DNA of 9,221 nucleotides from Planctomycetia bacterium (GTDB lineage: Bacteria > Planctomycetota > Planctomycetia > Pirellulales > UBA1268). The notes beneath the pieces were generated by a model. The model did not search any database and was not told where the DNA came from. It saw only the letters and a list, made by a program, of their open reading frames with translations. This document shows, in pieces, positions 7,640 to 9,221 of the stretch; the stretch's first letter is position 1; every line of letters starts with the position of its first letter. The DNA is taken from contig RFUD01000063.1 in assembly GCA_009923125.1 (NCBI GenBank), forward strand, positions 1 to 9,221, in the 5' to 3' direction. The translations under genes were made by a program, and so were the position numbers.

Positions 7640-7682
7640 CGGGCCGGGAGACAAGGCCCGCGCCCCGTCGCCGAGGCGCGGG
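7640..7682. terminator. Overlapping hairpins in convergent gap, possible bidirectional terminator
   Basis: CGGGCC (7640-7645) pairs with GGCCCG (7655-7660), and CCCGCGCC (7657-7664) pairs with GGCGCGGG (7675-7682). The two perfect stems share bases 7657-7660, so only one can form at a time. They fill the 50-base gap between two convergent stop codons, a natural place for termination in both directions. No T tract follows on either strand, which lowers confidence for classical intrinsic termination. Confidence 0.4.
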
Positions 7683-7689
7683 AGGGGAT

Positions 7690-9221
7690 TCAACGCACGG
7701 CCGCCGATCGGAGGCCGTCGGCCCGGACGTCGAGCCCGTCCAGGTAGACCGGACCAGGATGGCGTGCGAGCGCCTCCGATGCGGCGGGGTCGAGGGCCCG
7801 GAGGCCATTGAGAGACAGGTCTCCCGAGTGGGGGGCCAAGGCTGCAGCCGTGGCTGCGTCGAGTGTCGAGAGTCCGTCGAGCGAAAGGCCTCCCACGTGG
7901 GTCGCCAGGGCGGCGGCGGTCGGGGGATCGAGCGATGTGACGGCGTTCAAAAACAATGTGCCTTTCATCGCCGCCAGCGCCACGGCCGCGGGCGGCGCGA
8001 GCCCGCGCAGGCTCCCGAACTCGGTGCGGCCATCCGAGACGAGTTTCGCGGCGAGCGGTCCGCTGGAGAGTGACTCGATCGCGCCGAGAACGAGCGGTCC
8101 GGGGTGCCGGGCCAGCGCGTCCTCCGCCTCCGCGTCGAGTTGTGTCACAGCCGCCAGCGAGAGTGGTCCGGTGTGTCGAGCGAGTGCCTCAGCGGTGGAT
8201 GCCGGCACCGCGCCGAGTCGGTCGAGCTGAAGCGGGCCGTGGTGTTCCGCCAAGGCCGCGGCCACGCCGGGGGAGAGTTCCACAAGAGCCCCGAGCCGGA
8301 TGTCGGGAGCATGTCGAGCGAGGATGCGGGCAGTCGCTTCATCGAGCCGAGGCGCTCGCCCGGCCGCCTCCACGATCCCGGCCAGCGAGAGCGGGGCCGT
8401 GTGTGCGGCGAGTATCTCCGCCGCTTCTTCCGATACCGTCGTCAGGCGATCGAAATCGGTGCGGCCATGACGGAGCATCTTCGCCGCCAGGCCGGCGGAG
8501 CGGAGCGAGGTGAGGGACCCCAAGGAAGGCATCGCTGCGTGCCGGGCGACGAGTTCTTCGATGTCGGCAGGCATCGTCTCCACGGCCGCGAGTGCGCCGG
8601 GCCCCTCATCGACGAGCCGAGTGGCGAGTGCGCGACTTTCGACGCCGCGCAGCCGGGGGAGTGCGAGTGGGCCGGAATGTTTCGCGAGCAGGTCGGCATG
8701 GCCGGTATCGAGCCACCTCGCGAACTGCGCCTCGGCGACGAGTCCGGTGAGGCCGAGCGGCCCGGGATGGGTCGCGAGGATCCTCGCCACATCCGTTGGG
8801 ATCCGCAGGAGTCCGTCGAGCCGCAGCGGATCGCGGCAGCGGGCGAGGTGTTCCGCGGCCGCCGGCGACAGGTGTTCGATCGAGCCGAAGTCGCGCCGAC
8901 CGTCGGCCAGGAGTTTCGCGGCGAGCGGCGCCGCGTCGAGGCGTGTAAGCCGATCGAGCGCGAGCGGGCCCCGATGAGCGGCCAGGGCCTCCGCCGCGGC
9001 GCCAGGTTCGCGGAGCGCGGGCAGCGCGAGCCGGCCGGCGTGCGGCGCGAGGGCTGCGGCCGTCTCCGGCGCGAGGGCGGAGAGCTTCGTGAATTCGAGG
9101 TCGCCGTGCGTCTCGGCGAGCAGCCGGGCGACGGCGGGGTCGAGCGCTCGCAGCCGCGGCAGCCGCACGGCTCCCGAGTGTCGGGCGACGAGGGCCGCCG
9201 TCACGGTGTCGAGATCGTCAC
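7690..9221 (-). CDS. Solenoid protein of about 21 leucine-rich-like 23-residue repeats, 5' end outside window
   Basis: The frame is open to the right edge (510 codons visible, plus stop TGA at 7692-7690). The GTG at 9204-9202 is not the start: the codons before it (reading LDT) already belong to a repeat. The whole visible product consists of about 21 units of 23 residues, roughly LDPATAAALAxHxGPLxLxGL plus two residues, each probably a short helix (PATAAALA) followed by a strand (GPLxLxGL). Two units, near residues 165-195 and 265-295 of the visible part, are seven residues longer. Three variant units lack the HxGPL core and read LAAKLxxDGRxDF; they start at 8940, 8505 and 8070. The last unit is followed by an 11-residue tail. 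The layout resembles leucine-rich-repeat solenoids and repeats common in planctomycete proteins; I do not recognise a named family or function. A binding or scaffolding role is inference. There is no cysteine-rich or membrane segment in the visible part. It is convergent with the GlcG/HbpS-like gene. Confidence 0.85.
   Translation of the reverse strand, partial: DDLDTVTAALVARHSGAVRLPRLRALDPAVARLLAETHGDLEFTKLSALAPETAAALAPHAGRLALPALREPGAAAEALAAHRGPLALDRLTRLDAAPLAAKLLADGRRDFGSIEHLSPAAAEHLARCRDPLRLDGLLRIPTDVARILATHPGPLGLTGLVAEAQFARWLDTGHADLLAKHSGPLALPRLRGVESRALATRLVDEGPGALAAVETMPADIEELVARHAAMPSLGSLTSLRSAGLAAKMLRHGRTDFDRLTTVSEEAAEILAAHTAPLSLAGIVEAAGRAPRLDEATARILARHAPDIRLGALVELSPGVAAALAEHHGPLQLDRLGAVPASTAEALARHTGPLSLAAVTQLDAEAEDALARHPGPLVLGAIESLSSGPLAAKLVSDGRTEFGSLRGLAPPAAVALAAMKGTLFLNAVTSLDPPTAAALATHVGGLSLDGLSTLDAATAAALAPHSGDLSLNGLRALDPAASEALARHPGPVYLDGLDVRADGLRSAAVR
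8002..8940 (-). repeat. Periodic variant units inside the solenoid gene (435-base spacing)
   Basis: Variant repeat units occupy 8940-8872, 8505-8437 and 8070-8002. Their conserved lysine codons lie at 8914-8916, 8479-8481 and 8044-8046, exactly 435 bases (145 residues, six units) apart. The first and third share an identical 18-base stretch, gagtttcgcggcgagcgg on the plus strand, at 8911-8928 and 8041-8058. A weaker variant (ALATRLVDEG) sits between the first two. The bulk of the intervening units is not conserved at the same level. Confidence 0.7.

Noticed and set aside
9202..9204. GTG as the start codon of the solenoid gene
   Set aside because: The repeat pattern continues in frame on its upstream side to the window edge, so the true start lies outside.
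7690..9221. CRISPR array or DNA tandem repeat
   Set aside because: The 69-base periodicity is at protein level within one open frame; the DNA units are diverged and there are no identical repeats with unique spacers.

Overview
The window is a GC-rich stretch carrying five protein-coding genes, two of them cut by the window edges. I see no rRNA, tRNA, CRISPR array or mobile element. Three features point to a planctomycete, probably of the Pirellulales type: a secreted-type protein with an N-terminal LEPR-like motif, a long protein built from 23-residue alanine/leucine-rich repeats, and a NuoE-NuoF fusion followed by a ferredoxin-rich NuoG/FdhA-like protein. This taxonomic call is inference from style, not from a marker gene.

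Left part (1-2745, minus strand): a two-gene redox operon. The upstream gene (979-2745) encodes a 588-residue fusion of a NuoE-type [2Fe-2S] domain and a NuoF-type FMN/NADH/[4Fe-4S] domain, as in HoxF or the diaphorase part of NAD-linked formate dehydrogenases. Its stop overlaps the start of the next gene (ATGA), which has a strong AGGAG ribosome-binding site. That second gene (1-982, truncated by the window) carries one [2Fe-2S] and two [4Fe-4S] ferredoxin motifs and would pass electrons to or from the flavoprotein. Whether it ends soon (HoxU-like) or continues into a molybdopterin domain (formate dehydrogenase alpha) lies outside the window.

Middle (2868-5591, minus strand): a 907-residue cytoplasmic GH63/MGH1-like glycoside hydrolase, separated from the redox operon by 122 bases that hold a weak promoter candidate and small inverted repeats. 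A second 122-base gap separates it from the divergent next gene and contains a 20-base dyad that could be an operator.

Right part: a plus-strand gene (5714-7639) for a 641-residue protein with two copies of a GlcG/HbpS-like domain and an LEPR-like N-terminus. It converges on a minus-strand gene (7690-9221, 5' end outside the window) for a solenoid protein of about 21 repeats of 23 residues. A variant repeat recurs in it at an exact 435-base spacing. The convergent gap holds two mutually exclusive hairpins. Apart from the redox pair, nothing in the window shows that these genes work in one pathway.
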